Source: Ectobius pallidus
Taxonomy: Eukaryota; Arthropoda; Insecta; Blattodea; Ectobiidae
NCBI GenBank assembly: GCA_964059195.1
Contig: CAXKWD010000015.1
Location: 1,984,001 to 2,048,000, forward strand
Length of the DNA: 64,000 nt
Direction of reading: 5' to 3'
Shown here: positions 38,738-50,594 of the stretch, piece by piece
Position numbering within the stretch: the first letter of the stretch is position 1
Layout of the letters: the number at the start of each line of letters is the position of its first letter
Made by a program: the position numbers and the translations under genes
The notes under the pieces: model-generated
Databases searched by the model: none
Seen by the model: the letters and a program-made list of their open reading frames with translations, nothing else
What the model was told of the DNA's origin: nothing

Positions 38738-41700
38738 ATGACATTGCTAGGCAACTGTTTCGTATTTGGAGATGGCATTGCTAAGCTACAGTTTCTTGTT
38801 CAAGATGTCAATGCTAAGCAACAGTCAAAAACTTCATTGCTAAGCAACAGTTTCCGGTTTAGACTGGCCTCGCTAGGCAACACTTTTGTGAAAGAAAAAT
38901 CTAATTGTTAGGCAGCCAAATTGTCTTTAAAAGTTACATTGCTAGGAAAAGTTACGACTTTGAAAAATGCATTGAATGGTAAAGGTTTTTTGTCCGAAAT
39001 TGACATTGCTACGCAACAGTATCTTTTTTTAAAAGCTTTTAATAGGTAGCAATATTATGTTTAAGAATGACATTGCTAAGCAACAGATCTTTTTGATGAC
39101 TTTGCTAGGCAACAGTTTCCGGTTTAGACTGGCATGGCTAGGCAAAACTTTCGTGATAGAAAAATTACATTGTTAGGCAGCCAAATTGTATTTAAAAATT
39201 ACATTGCTAGGAAAAAGTTTCACTTTGAAAAATGCATTGAAATGTAAAAGTTTTGTGTCTGAAATTGACATTGCTACGCAACAGTATATTTTTTTAAAAG
39301 TTTATAATATGTAGCAATATTGTGTTTAAAAATGACATTGCTAAGCAACAGTTCTTTTTGAAGACATTGCTAGGCAACAGTTCCCGGTTTAAAATGGCAT
39401 TGCTAGGCAACACTTTCGTGTTTTAAAACTCATTGCTAGGCAACAGTATTCTTTCTATTCAAGCAAAATTTACAACCCATGTTTTGCCATTAGCATTTCA
39501 CCGATATTTTCATTGTATGTATTGATCATTGAGGGATTAAAAACTATTCCTTATAGATGACATTGCTAGGCAACAGTTTCGTATTTGGAGATGGCATTGC
39601 TAAGCTACAGTTTCTTGTTCAAGATGTCAATCCTAAGCAACAGTCAGGTGTTTTAAAAACTTCATTGCTAAGCAACAGTTTCCGGTTTAGACTGGCATCG
39701 CTAGGCAACACTTTTGTGATAGAAAAATCTAATTGTTAGGCAGCCAAATTGTCTTTAAAAGTTACATTGCTAGGAAAAGTTACGACTTTGAAAAATGCAT
39801 TGAAAGGTAAAGGTTTTGTGTCAGAAATTGACATTGCTCCGCAACAGTATCTTTTTTTAAAAGCTTTTAATAGGTAGCAATATTATGTTTAAAAATTACA
39901 TTGCTAAGAAACAGATCTTTTGAAGACATTGCTAGGCAACAGTTTCTGGTTTAGACTGGCATGGCTAGGCAAAACTTTCGTGATAGAAAAATTACATTGT
40001 TAGGCAGCCAAATTGTATTTAAAAATTACATTGCTAGGAAAAAGTTTCACTTTGAAAAATGCATTGAAATGTAAAAGTTTTGTGTCTGAAATTGACATTG
40101 CTACGCAACAGTATATTTTTTTAGAACTTTATAATATGTAGCAATATTGTGTTTAAAAATGACATTGCTAGGCAACAGTTCCCGGTTTAAAATGGCATTG
40201 CTAGGCAACACTTTCGTGTTTTAAAACTCATTGCTAGGCAACAGTATTCTTTCTATTCATGCAAAATTTACAACCCATGTTTTGCCATTAGCATTTCACC
40301 GATATTTTCATTGTATGTATTGATCATTGAGGGATTAAAAACTATTCCTTATAGATGACATTGCTAGGCAACAGTTTCGTATTTGGAGATGGCATTGCTA
40401 AGCTACAGTTTCTTGTTCAAAATGTCAATGCTAAGCAACAGTCAGGTGTTTTAAAAACTTCATTGCTAAGCAACAGTTTCCGGTTTAGACTGGCATCGCT
40501 AGGCAACACTTTTGTGATAGAAAAATTTAATTGTTAGGCAGCCAAATTGTCTTTAAAAGTTACATTGCTAGGAAAAGTTACGACTTTGAAAAATTGAAAG
40601 GTAAAGGTTTTTTGTCCGAAATTGACATTGCTACGCAACAGTATCTTTTTTTAAAAGCTTTTAATAGGTAGCAATATTATGTTTAAGAATGACATTGCTA
40701 AGCAACAGATCTTTTTGATGACTTTGCTAGGCAACAGTTTCCGGTTTAGACTGGCATGGCTAGGCAAAACTTTCGTGATAGAAAAATTACATTGTTAGGC
40801 AGCCAAATTGTATTTAAAAATTACATTGCTAGGAAAAAGTTTCACTTTGAAAAATGCATTGAAATGTAAAAGTTTTGTGTCTGAAATTGACATTGCTACG
40901 CAACAGTATATTTTTTTAAAAGTTTATAATAGGTAGCAATATTGTGTTTAAAAATGACATTGCTAAGCAACAGTCCTTTTGACGACATTGCTAGGCAACA
41001 GTTGCCAGTTTAAAATGGCAGTGCTAGGCAACACTTTCGTGTTTTAAAAGTCATTGCTAGGCAACAGTATTCTTTCTATTCAAGCAAAATTTACAACCCA
41101 TGTTTTGCCATTTGCATTTCACCGATATTTTCATTGTATGTATTGATCATTGAGGGATTAAAAACTATTCCTTATAGATGACATTGCTAGGCAACAGTTT
41201 CGTATTTGGAGATGGCATTGCTAAGCAACAGTTTCTTGTTCAAAATGTCAATGCTAAGCAGCAGTCAAGTGTTTTAAAAACTTCATTGCTAAGCAACAGT
41301 TTCCGGTTTAGACTGGCAATGCTAGGCAACACTTTTGTGATAGAAGAATCTAATTGTTAGGCAGCCAAATTGTCTTTAAAAGTTACATTGCTAGGAAAAG
41401 TTACGACTTTGAAAAATGCATTGAAAGGTAAAGGATTTTTGGCAGAAATTGATATTGCTACGCAACAGTATCTTTTTTTAAAAGCTTTTAATAGGTAGCA
41501 ATATTATGTTTAAAAATGACATTGCTAAGCAACAGATCTTTTTGATGACTTTGCTAGGCAACAGTTTCCGGTTTAGACTGGCATGGCTAGGCAAAACTTT
41601 CGTGATAGAAAAATTACATTGTTAGGCAGCCAAATTGTATTTAAAAATTACATTGCTAGGAAAAAGTTTCACTTTGAAAAATGCATTGAAATGTAAAAGT

Positions 41701-44473
41701 TTTGTGTCTGAAATTGACATTGCTACGCAACAGTATATTTTTTTAAAAGTTTATAATAGGTAGCAATATTGTGTTTAAAAATGACATTGCTAAGCAACAG
41801 TTCTTTTTGACGACATTGCTAGGCAACAGTTCCCGGTTTAAAATGGCATTGCTAGGCAACACTTTCGTGTTTTAAAACTCATTGCTAGGCAACAGTATTC
41901 TTTCTATTCAAGCAAAATTTACAACCCATGTTTTGCCATTAGCATTTCACCGATATTTTCATTGTACGTATTTATCATTGTACTATTCCTTATAGATGAC
42001 ATTGCTAGGCAACAGTTTCGTATTTGGAGATGGCATTGCTAAGCTACAGTTTCTTGTTCAAGATGTCAATGCTAAGCAACAGTCAGGTGTTTTAAAAACT
42101 TCATTGCTAAGCAACAGTTTCCGGTTTAGACTGGCATCGCTAGGCAACACTTTTGTGATAGAAAAATCTAATTGTTAGGCAGCCAAATTGTCTTTAAAAG
42201 TTACATTGCTAGGAAAAGTTACGACTTTGAAAAATGCATTGAAAGGTAAAGGTTTTGTGTCAGAAATTGACATTGCTCCGCAACAGTATCTTTTTTTAAA
42301 AGCTTTTAATAGGTAGCAATATTATGTTTAAAAATTACATTGCTAAGAAACAGATCTTTTGAAGACATTGCTAGGCAACAGTTTCTGGTTTAGACTGGCA
42401 TGGCTAGGCAAAACTTTCGTGATAGAAAAATTACATTGTTAGGGAGCCAAATAGTATTTAAAAATTACATTGCTAGGAAAAAGTTTCGTCTATGAATAAT
42501 GCATTGAAATGTAAAAGTTTTGTGTCTGAAATGGACATAGCTACGCAACAGTATATATATTAAAAGTTTATAATAGGTAGCAATATTGTGTTCAAAAATG
42601 ACATTGCTAAGAAAAGTTATTTTTTATGACATGGCTAGGCAACAGTTTCCGGTTTAAAATGGCATTGCTAGGCAACACTTTCGTGTTTTAAAACTCATTG
42701 CCAGGCAACAGTATTCTTTCTATTCAAGCAAAATTTACAACCCATGTTTTGCCATTAGCATTTCACCGATATTTTCATTGTATGTATTGATCATTGAGGG
42801 ATTAAAAACTATTCCTTATAGATGACATTGCTAGGCAACAGTTTCGTATTTGGAGATGGCATTGCTAAGCTACAGTTTCTTGTTCAAGATGTCAATGCTA
42901 AGCATGAGTCAGGTGTTTTAAAAACTTCATTGCTAAGCAACAGTTTCCGGTTTAGACTGGCATCGCTAGGCAACACTTTTGTGATAGAAAAATCTAATTG
43001 TTAGGCAGCCAAATTGTCTTTAAAAGTTACATTGCTAGGAAAAGTTACGACTTTGAAAAATGCATTGAAAGGTAAAGGTTTTTTGTCCGAAATTGACATT
43101 GCTACGCAACAGTATCTTTTTTTAAAAGCTTTTAATAAGTAGCAATATTATGTTTAAGAATGACATTGCTAAGCAACAGATCTTTTTGATGACTTTGCTA
43201 GGCAACAGTTTCCGGTTTAGACTGGCATGGCTAGGCAAAACTTTCGTGATAGAAAAATTACATTGTTAGGCAGCCAAAATGTATTTAAAAATTACATTGC
43301 TAGGAAAAAGTTTCACTTTGAAAAATGCATTGAAATGTAAAAGTTTTGTGTCTGAAATTGACATTGCTACGCAACAGTATATTTTTTTAAAAGTTTATAA
43401 TAGGTAGCAATATTGTGTTTAAAAATGACATTGCTAAGCAACAGTTCTTTTTGACGACATTGCTAGGCAACAGTTCCCGGTTTAAAATGGCATTGCTAGG
43501 CAACACTTTCGTGTTTTAAAACTCATTGCTAGGCAACAGTATTCTTTCTATTCAAGCAAAATTTACAACCCATGTTTTGCCATTAGCATTTCACCGATAT
43601 TTTCATTGTGTGTATTGATCATTGAGGGATTAAAAACTATTCCTTATAGATGACATTGCTAGGCAACAGTTTCGTATTTGGAGATGGCATTGCTAAGCTA
43701 CAGTTCCTTGTTCAAAATGTCAAATCTAAGCAACAGTCAGGTGTTTTAAAAACTTCATTGCTAAGCAACAGTTTCCGGTTTAGACTGGCATCGCTAGGCA
43801 ACACTTTTGTGATAGAAAAATCTAATTGTTAGGCAGCCAAATTGTCTTTAAAAGTTACATTGCTAGGAAAAGTTACGACTTTGAAAAATGCATTGAAAGG
43901 TAAAGGATTTTTGGCAGAAATTGACATTGCTACGCAACAGTATCTTTTTTTAAAAGCTTTTAATAGGTAGCAATATTATGTTTAAAAATGACATTGCTAA
44001 GCAACAGATCTTTTTGATGACATAGGCAACAGTTTCCGGTTTAGACTGGCATGGCTAGGCAAAACTTTCGTGATAGAAAAATTACATTGTTAGGCAGCCA
44101 AATTGTATTTAAAAATTACATTGCTAGGAAAAAGTTTCACTTTGAAAAATGCATTGAAATGTAAAAGTTTTGTGTCTGAAATTGACATTGCTACGCAACA
44201 GTATATTTTTTTAAAAGTTTATAATAGGTAGCAATATTGTGTTTAAAAATGACATTGCTAAGCAACAGTTCTTTTTGACGACATTGCTAGGCAACAGTTC
44301 CCGGTTTAAAATGGCATTGCTAGGCAACACTTTTGTGTTTTAAAACTCATTGCTAGGCAACAGTATTCTTTCTATTCAAGCAAAATTTACAACCCATGTT
44401 TTGCCATTAGCATTTCACCGATATTTTCATTGTGTGTATTGATCATTGAGGGATTAAAAACTATTCCTTATAG

Positions 44474-45560
44474 ATGACATTGCTAGGCAACAGTTTCGTA
44501 TTTGGAGATGGCATTGCTAAGCTACAGTTCCTTGTTCAAAATGTCAATGCTAAGCAACAGTCAGGTGTTTTAAAAACTTAATTGCTAAGCAACAGTTTCC
44601 GGTTTAGACTGGCATCGCTAGGCAACACTTTTGTGATAGAAAAATCTAATTGTTAGGCAGCCAAATTGTCTTTAAAAGTTACATTGCTAGGAAAAGTTAC
44701 GACTTTGAAAAATGCATTGAAAGGTAAAGGATTTTTGGCAGAAATTGACATTGCTACGCAACAGTATCTTTTTTTAAAAGCTTTTAATAGGTAGCAATAT
44801 TATGTTTAAAAATGACATTGCTAAGCAACAGATCTTTTTGATGACATAGGCAACAGTTTCCGGTTTAGACTGGCATGGCTAGGCAAAACTTTCGTGATAG
44901 AAAAATTACATTGTTAGGCAGCCAAATTGTATTTAAAAATTACATTGCTAGGAAAAAGTTTCACTTTGAAAAATGCATTGAAAGGTAAAGGTTTTGTGTC
45001 AGAAATTGACATTGCTCCGCAACAGTATCTTTTTTTAAAAGCTTTTAATAGGTAGCAATATTATGTTTAAAAATTACATTGCTAAGAAACAGATCTTTTG
45101 AAGACATTGCTAGGCAACAGTTTCTGGTTTAGACTGGCATGGCTAGGCAAAACTTTCGTGATAGAAAAATTACATTGTTAGGCAGCCAAATAGTATTTAA
45201 AAATTACATTGCTAGGAAAAAGTTTCGTCTTTGAAAAATGCATTGAAATGTAAAAGTTTTGTGTCTGAAATGGACATAGCTACGCAACAGTATATATTTT
45301 AAAAGTTTATAATAGGTAGCAATATTGTGTTTATAAATGACATTGCTAAGAAAAGTTATTTTTTATGACATGGCTAGGCAACAGTTTCCGGTTTAAAATG
45401 GCATTGCTAGGCAACACTTTCGTGTTTTAAAACTCATTGCTAGGCAACAGTATTCTTTCTATTCAAGCAAAATTTACAACCCATGTTTTGCCATTAGCAT
45501 TTCACCGATATTTTCATTGTATGTATTGATCATTGAGGGATTAAAAACTATTCCTTATAG
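44474..45560. repeat. Expanded monomer (1087 bp), third copy
   Basis: Same three-block structure as at 21398 and 35676. It shares ACTTAATTGC with the 35676 copy, which groups these two as closest relatives. It lies 8798 bp from the 35676 copy. Confidence 0.86.
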
Positions 45561-46381
45561 ATGACATTGCTAGGCAACAGTTTCGTATTTGGAGATGGCA
45601 TTGCTAAGCTACAGTTCCTTGTTCAAAATGTCAATGCTAAGCAACAGTCAGGTGTTTTAAAAACTTCATTGCTAAGCAACAGTTTCCGGTTTAGACTGGC
45701 ATCGCTAGGCAACACTTTTGTGATAGAAAAATCTAATTGTTAGGCAGCCAAATTGTCTTTAAAAGTTACATTGCTAGGAAAAGTTACGACTTTGAAAAAT
45801 GCATTGAAAGGTAAAGGTTTTTTGTCCGAAATTGACATTGCTACGCAACAGTATCTTTTTTTAAAAGCTTTTAATAGGTAGCAATATTATGTTTAAAAAT
45901 GACATTGCTAAGCAACAGATCTTTTTGATGACATAGACAACAGTTTCCGGTTTAGACTGGCATGGCTAGGCAAAACTTTCGTGATAGAAAAATTACATTG
46001 TTAGGCAGCCAAATAGTATTTAAAAATTACATTGCTAGGAAAAAGTTTCGTCTTCGAATAATGCATTGAAATGTGAACGTTTTGTGTCTGAAATTGACAT
46101 TGCTACGCAACAGTATATATTTTAAAAGTTTATAATAGGTAGCAATATTGTGTTTATAAATGACATTGCTAAGAAAAGTTATTTTTTATGACATTGCTAG
46201 GCAACAGTTTCCGGTTTAAAATGGCATTGCTAGACAACACTTTCGTGTTAAAACTCATTGCTAGGCAACAGTATTCTTTCTATTCAAGCAAAATTTATAA
46301 CCCATGTTTTGCCATTAGCATTTCACCGATATTTTCATTGTATGTATTGATCATTGAGGGATTAAAAACTATTCCTTATAG

Positions 46382-46747
46382 ATGACATTGCTAGGCAACA
46401 GTTTCGTATTTGGTGATGGCATTGCTAAGCTACAGTTTCTTGTTCAAAATGTCAATGCTAAGCAACAGTCAGGTGTTTTAATAACTTCATTGCTAAGCAA
46501 CAGTTTCCGGTTTAGACTGGCATCGCTAGGCAACACTTTTGTGATAGAAAAATTTAATTGTTAGGCAGCCAAATTGTCTTTAAAAGTTACATTGCTAGGA
46601 AAAGTTACGACTTTGAAAAATGCATTGAAAGGTAAAGGTTTTTTGTCCGAAATTTACATTGCTACGCAACAGTATTTTTTTTAAAAGCTTTTAATAGGTA
46701 GCAATATTATGTTTAAGAATGACATTGCTAAGCAACAGATCTTTTTG
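46382..46747. repeat. Truncated monomer (366 bp) at a segment joint
   Basis: Lead subunits and block A run into the first subunit of block B (ATGACTTTGCTAGGCAACAG), then switch to the start of a new monomer (TTTCGTATTTGGTGATGG). Block B, block C and the spacer are missing. The following monomer is mosaic: TTTGGTGATGG is otherwise found only in monomers of the 23306/37584/46382 type, while TCAAATCTAAGC belongs to the 43650 type. Confidence 0.82.
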
Positions 46748-48536
46748 ATGACTTTGCTAGGCAACAGTTTCGTATTTGGTGATGGCATTGCTAAGCTACA
46801 GTTCCTTGTTCAAAATGTCAAATCTAAGCAACAGTCAGGTGTTTTAAAAACTTCATTGCTAAGCAACAGTTTCCGGTTTAGACTGGCATCGCTAGGCAAC
46901 ACTTTTGTGATAGAAAAATCTAATTGTTAGGCAGCCAAATTGTCTTTAAAAGTTACATTGCTAGGAAAAGTTACGACTTTGAAAAATGCATTGAAAGGTA
47001 AAGGATTTTTGGCAGAAATTGACATTGCTACGCAACAGTATCTTTTTTTAAAAGCTTTTAATAGGTAGCAATATTATGTTTAAAAATGACATTGCTAAGC
47101 AACAGATCTTTTTGATGACATAGGCAACAGTTTCCGGTTTAGACTGGCATGGCTAGGCAATACTTTCGTGATAGAAAAATTACATTGTTAGGCAGCCAAA
47201 TTGTATTTAAAAATTACATTGCTAGGAAAAAGTTTCACTTTGAAAAATGCATTGAAATGTAAAAGTTTTGTGTCTGAAATTGACATTGCTACGCAACAGT
47301 ATATTTTTTTAAAAGTTTATAATAGGTAGCAATATTGTGTTTAAAAATGACATTGCTAAGCAACAGTTCTTTTTGACGACATTGCTAGGCAACAGTTCCC
47401 GGTTTAAAATGGCATTGCTAGGCAACACTTTTGTGTTTTAAAACTCATTGCTAGGCAACAGTATTCTTTCTATTCAAGCAAAATTTACAACCCATGTTTT
47501 GCCATTAGCATTTCACCGATATTTTCATTGTGTGTATTGATCATTGAGGGATTAAAAACTATTCCTTATAGATGACATTGCTAGGCAACAGTTTCGTATT
47601 TGGAGATGGCATTGCTAAGCTACAGTTCCTTGTTCAAAATGTCAATGCTAAGCAACAGTCAGGTGTTTTAAAAACTTAATTGCTAAGCAACAGTTTCCGG
47701 TTTAGACTGGCATCGCTAGGCAACACTTTTGTGATAGAAAAATCTAATTGTTAGGCAGCCAAATTGTCTTTAAAAGTTACATTGCTAGGAAAAGTTACGA
47801 CTTTGAAAAATGCATTGAAAGGTAAAGGATTTTTGGCAGAAATTGACATTGCTACGCAACAGTATCTTTTTTTAAAAGCTTTTAATAGGTAGCAATATTA
47901 TGTTTAAAAATGACATTGCTAAGCAACAGATCTTTTTGATGACATAGGCAACAGTTTCCGGTTTAGACTGGCATGGCTAGGCAAAACTTTCGTGATAGAA
48001 AAATTACATTGTTAGGCAGCCAAATTGTATTTAAAAATTACATTGCTAGGAAAAAGTTTCACTTTGAAAAATGCATTGAAAGGTAAAGGTTTTGTGTCAG
48101 AAATTGACATTGCTCCGCAACAGTATCTTTTTTTAAAAGCTTTTAATAGGTAGCAATATTATGTTTAAAAATTACATTGCTAAGAAACAGATCTTTTGAA
48201 GACATTGCTAGGCAACAGTTTCTGGTTTAGACTGGCATGGCTAGGCAAAACTTTCGTGATAGAAAAATTACATTGTTAGGCAGCCAAATAGTATTTAAAA
48301 ATTACATTGCTAGGAAAAAGTTTCGTCTTTGAAAAATGCATTGAAATGTAAAAGTTTTGTGTCTGAAATGGACATAGCTACGCAACAGTATATATTTTAA
48401 AAGTTTATAATAGGTAGCAATATTGTGTTTATAAATGACATTGCTAAGAAAAGTTATTTTTTATGACATGGCTAGGCAACAGTTTCCGGTTTAAAATGGC
48501 ATTGCTAGGCAACACTTTCGTGTTTTAAAACTCATT

Positions 48537-48541
48537 GCTAG
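48537..48541. other. Target site duplication, left copy (GCTAG)
   Basis: The five bases GCTAG immediately before the LTR start (TGTTTGGGAC) are repeated directly after the other LTR. Five bp is the usual size for BEL/Pao integrases. Confidence 0.93.
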
Positions 48542-49466
48542 TGTTTGGGACTAGGCTCGTGAGAGGACCAATGTTAGGGATTGGACGATGATATACGTGA
48601 GATGGATAAATGCAGGATAGCTTAATAAGGTAGCTTCAAGTAAGTATGAAACAATGCACATGTGAGAAGTATAAGATTTCGGAGGACCATTTAGAGCAAG
48701 AAGGGACTATATCACGAGGTCACTTGGTACAGAGATCAAAGGAAACATATTGGTTAAACAATCTAGAATGTAATGAAATACTTAAACTTTATTAATACTT
48801 GTAACCACTCGAAGAAATAATAGTTGAACACTGAATATTAATTGAATAAACACTTGAAACAATGAATTGGAATTTGGCGCGAACCAGATTGCACCACTAG
48901 AAGTAATTTAGTAAATTTTGTAATTTACTAATGAATTATATCTCAATTTAACGGTAATAAATTTTGCAGTAGAATGTATGTATTTTAAGTTATTAACACT
49001 TGATTGTTCACGTTTTATAGCTTCTTGGTGAGTGATGACGTCACACGCTATTTAATTACTTGGAACTAATAAGTGAATCTAATGAACTTATAATACGGCG
49101 AATAAGTAAATTATGTATAAGTAATTTACTTGAAATTAATAAAACTTATAAGAAAGTTTTATTCCAATGATTTCTAGTGAAAATACAAAGAGCGCGAACT
49201 GGCTTTTGTTACTAGAACCGGAGCAGTGTCAGACCGTGACTTGATCGTGTAACTGCAGGCTTAATACTGATGAGGCTTCCTGACGCTCTTTAAGGCGTCT
49301 TTAAAGAGGGAATACCCGACACAAAGAACTCGTGATCAGGATATGATGAAATATACGCCTACTCAACTTAATGCTTGGCGCAAGAACACCTGGCGGATGA
49401 TTTGAATTAAAACTATTTACTGCACATAATAAATATGCTGGAAAAAACACTTAGCTTGCGTGAACA
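48542..49466 (-). repeat. 3' LTR of the BEL/Pao element (925 bp)
   Basis: Begins TGTTTGGGAC on the plus strand and ends GCGTGAACA. It is the same length as the other LTR and identical to it by eye (offset 7569 bp). Because the coding frame is on the minus strand, this left copy is the 3' LTR and would supply the polyadenylation signal. Confidence 0.96.
48788..48793 (-). promoter_or_regulatory. Candidate polyadenylation signal AATAAA in the 3' LTR
   Basis: Plus-strand TTTATT reads AATAAA on the coding strand. It lies about 220 bp downstream of the LTR TATA box, a plausible position for the R region. Other AATAAA matches lie upstream of the TATA box, so this one fits best, but no cleavage site can be seen. 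Confidence 0.45.
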
Positions 49467-49478
49467 TACTCCGCGCCA
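49467..49478 (-). other. Weak polypurine tract candidate next to the 3' LTR
   Basis: On the coding strand the bases before the 3' LTR read TGGCGCGGAGTA, with only a short purine run (GGAG). This is where a plus-strand primer must lie, but the match is poor. Confidence 0.3.
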
Positions 49479-50594
49479 TTGACTATTAACGTCAATAAAA
49501 ACATAACAGGAAGGCAAGCTATAATAGAGAGACACTTGTATGTACACAAACAAGCACTGACTCTAATTGGATGTATACATGTGATATGTATTGGAAAATT
49601 ACTTCTTACATATATTGAAAGAATATGATATTGAATAAAAAGCACTGATTTCACTATTTACGTATAAGCACACGACACACAATATACATCAGAGGAGATA
49701 CGTAGACATGTGAGTTCAAGTGAAGCTGAAGACGTCTTGAAGGTAGCCAAGTGTGACCCAAGACGAGCAGCGACACAAAGAAAAGCTTCAACAGATAAAT
49801 AGGATTGAACATTGCTATCGGAGTATGCATTGGAATAAGGAAAAGATACATGATAATTATGAAAGAATGTAGGCAATTATCAAGAACATGGTGATAGAGA
49901 ATTCCAATGAATGATAACGATAATTCATAAGTAACCATAGAATGTAGAAAATGGAAGTGTAGTAGAACTTCAAAGATAAGTATGACAATTATTATGATCA
50001 GTCATACAGTATGCTCAAAGCACATAAACCCATGTAGTAAGTAGTGGCTCGCCTAGTAATCTAATGTATGAGGATTAGGAGTCAGACATCATACGTCAAG
50101 ATCAAAGACTATAAACCATGTAGTAGTTGTGGCTAGGATTGCGATCCTATGACCGAGGACTAATGTAGATAAGGGAAACCAAAACACCAATAATACAAGC
50201 ACAAGGGAGAGATGGGACGTGTTGCTTATTGAATGTTGTTGGTATATAAGGAGTAATACATCTTCGTAGCAACAGGCCAGTGTTTCAAAGGAGAAACTAG
50301 CCTATGCAGCAAAAGGAAAATGCTATAAAGGAGTAAATGCACAACAGACAAGGAGCTGATCATCGACAAAGCATTTGATCCCCTTGAACTGAATGTCAAC
50401 ATGAAGAAATTCAAGCTAGCGTAGGTCAAAACTCTTGAACTGAAAACCAGAGAGAGGTCTTTCAAATAGCAAGATTGATAGAAAGAAAAATGCATGTAAC
50501 ACATCTCGCAAGAGTACGATTTGTTACAGAGATAGATGAGAAATGGACTTCAAGTGGAGAATCTTGAATATAAGATCATAGAAAGTGTCATATG
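49467..50594 (-). other. Non-coding 3' region of the BEL/Pao element
   Basis: 1128 bp between the Gag-Pol stop codon and the 3' LTR. The only open frames are short (at most 94 codons), overlap one another and resemble no envelope protein. An imperfect direct repeat is visible: ATAAACCCATGTAGTA at 50024 and ATAAACCATGTAGTAG at 50111, with weaker similarity beyond (GTGGCT, CTAATGTA). The function is unknown. It could be a decayed third frame or an untranslated regulatory region. Confidence 0.6.

Larger units (their letters stand above)
1..48541. repeat. Satellite array, left part (about 58 monomers of ~826 bp)
   Basis: Continuous tandem array with no other sequence inserted before the retrotransposon. 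Monomers can be phased on the subunit beginning ATGACATTGCTAGGCAAC. Starts are 138, 957, 1783, 2606, 3426, 4245, 5071, 5894, 6721, 7548, 8375, 9628, 10455, 11302, 12130, 12692, 13945, 14772, 15619, 16447, 17273, 18101, 18919, 19746, 20574, 21398, 22485, 23306, 24133, 24960, 25784, 26602, 27428, 28256, 29079, 29897, 30723, 31551, 32375, 33198, 34024, 34852, 35676, 36763, 37584, 38410, 38738, 39557, 40355, 41178, 41996, 42822, 43650, 44474, 45561, 46382, 46748 and 47572. Most spacings are 817-828 bp. The array runs off the left edge of the window. I see no host gene in it. The last monomer is cut at 48541 by the BEL/Pao element. Confidence 0.97.
38738..48541. repeat. Satellite, copies of earlier segments plus a 3098-bp duplication
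   Basis: Monomers 39557-43650 follow 24133-28256 at offsets of 15394-15424 bp. Monomers 42822-46382 follow 34024-37584 at 8798 bp. At about 46748 a joint starts a partial repeat of 43650 onward at 3098 bp, and that repeat is interrupted by the retrotransposon at 48541. The monomer 39557-40354 has lost one 29-bp subunit near 40169. No gene is visible. Confidence 0.85.

Noticed and set aside
1..48541. CRISPR-like regular repeat array
   Set aside because: The 33-bp subunits vary throughout, and the intervals between cores are themselves repeated from monomer to monomer, so there are no unique spacers. The context is animal DNA with a BEL/Pao element.
49451..49938. Short hydrophobic minus-strand frames as an envelope gene (also 50226-50504)
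   Set aside because: They are at most 94 codons, overlap in different frames, and show no signal peptide, cysteine pattern or recognisable family. One overlaps the LTR edge. The hydrophobic residues follow from T-rich codons.
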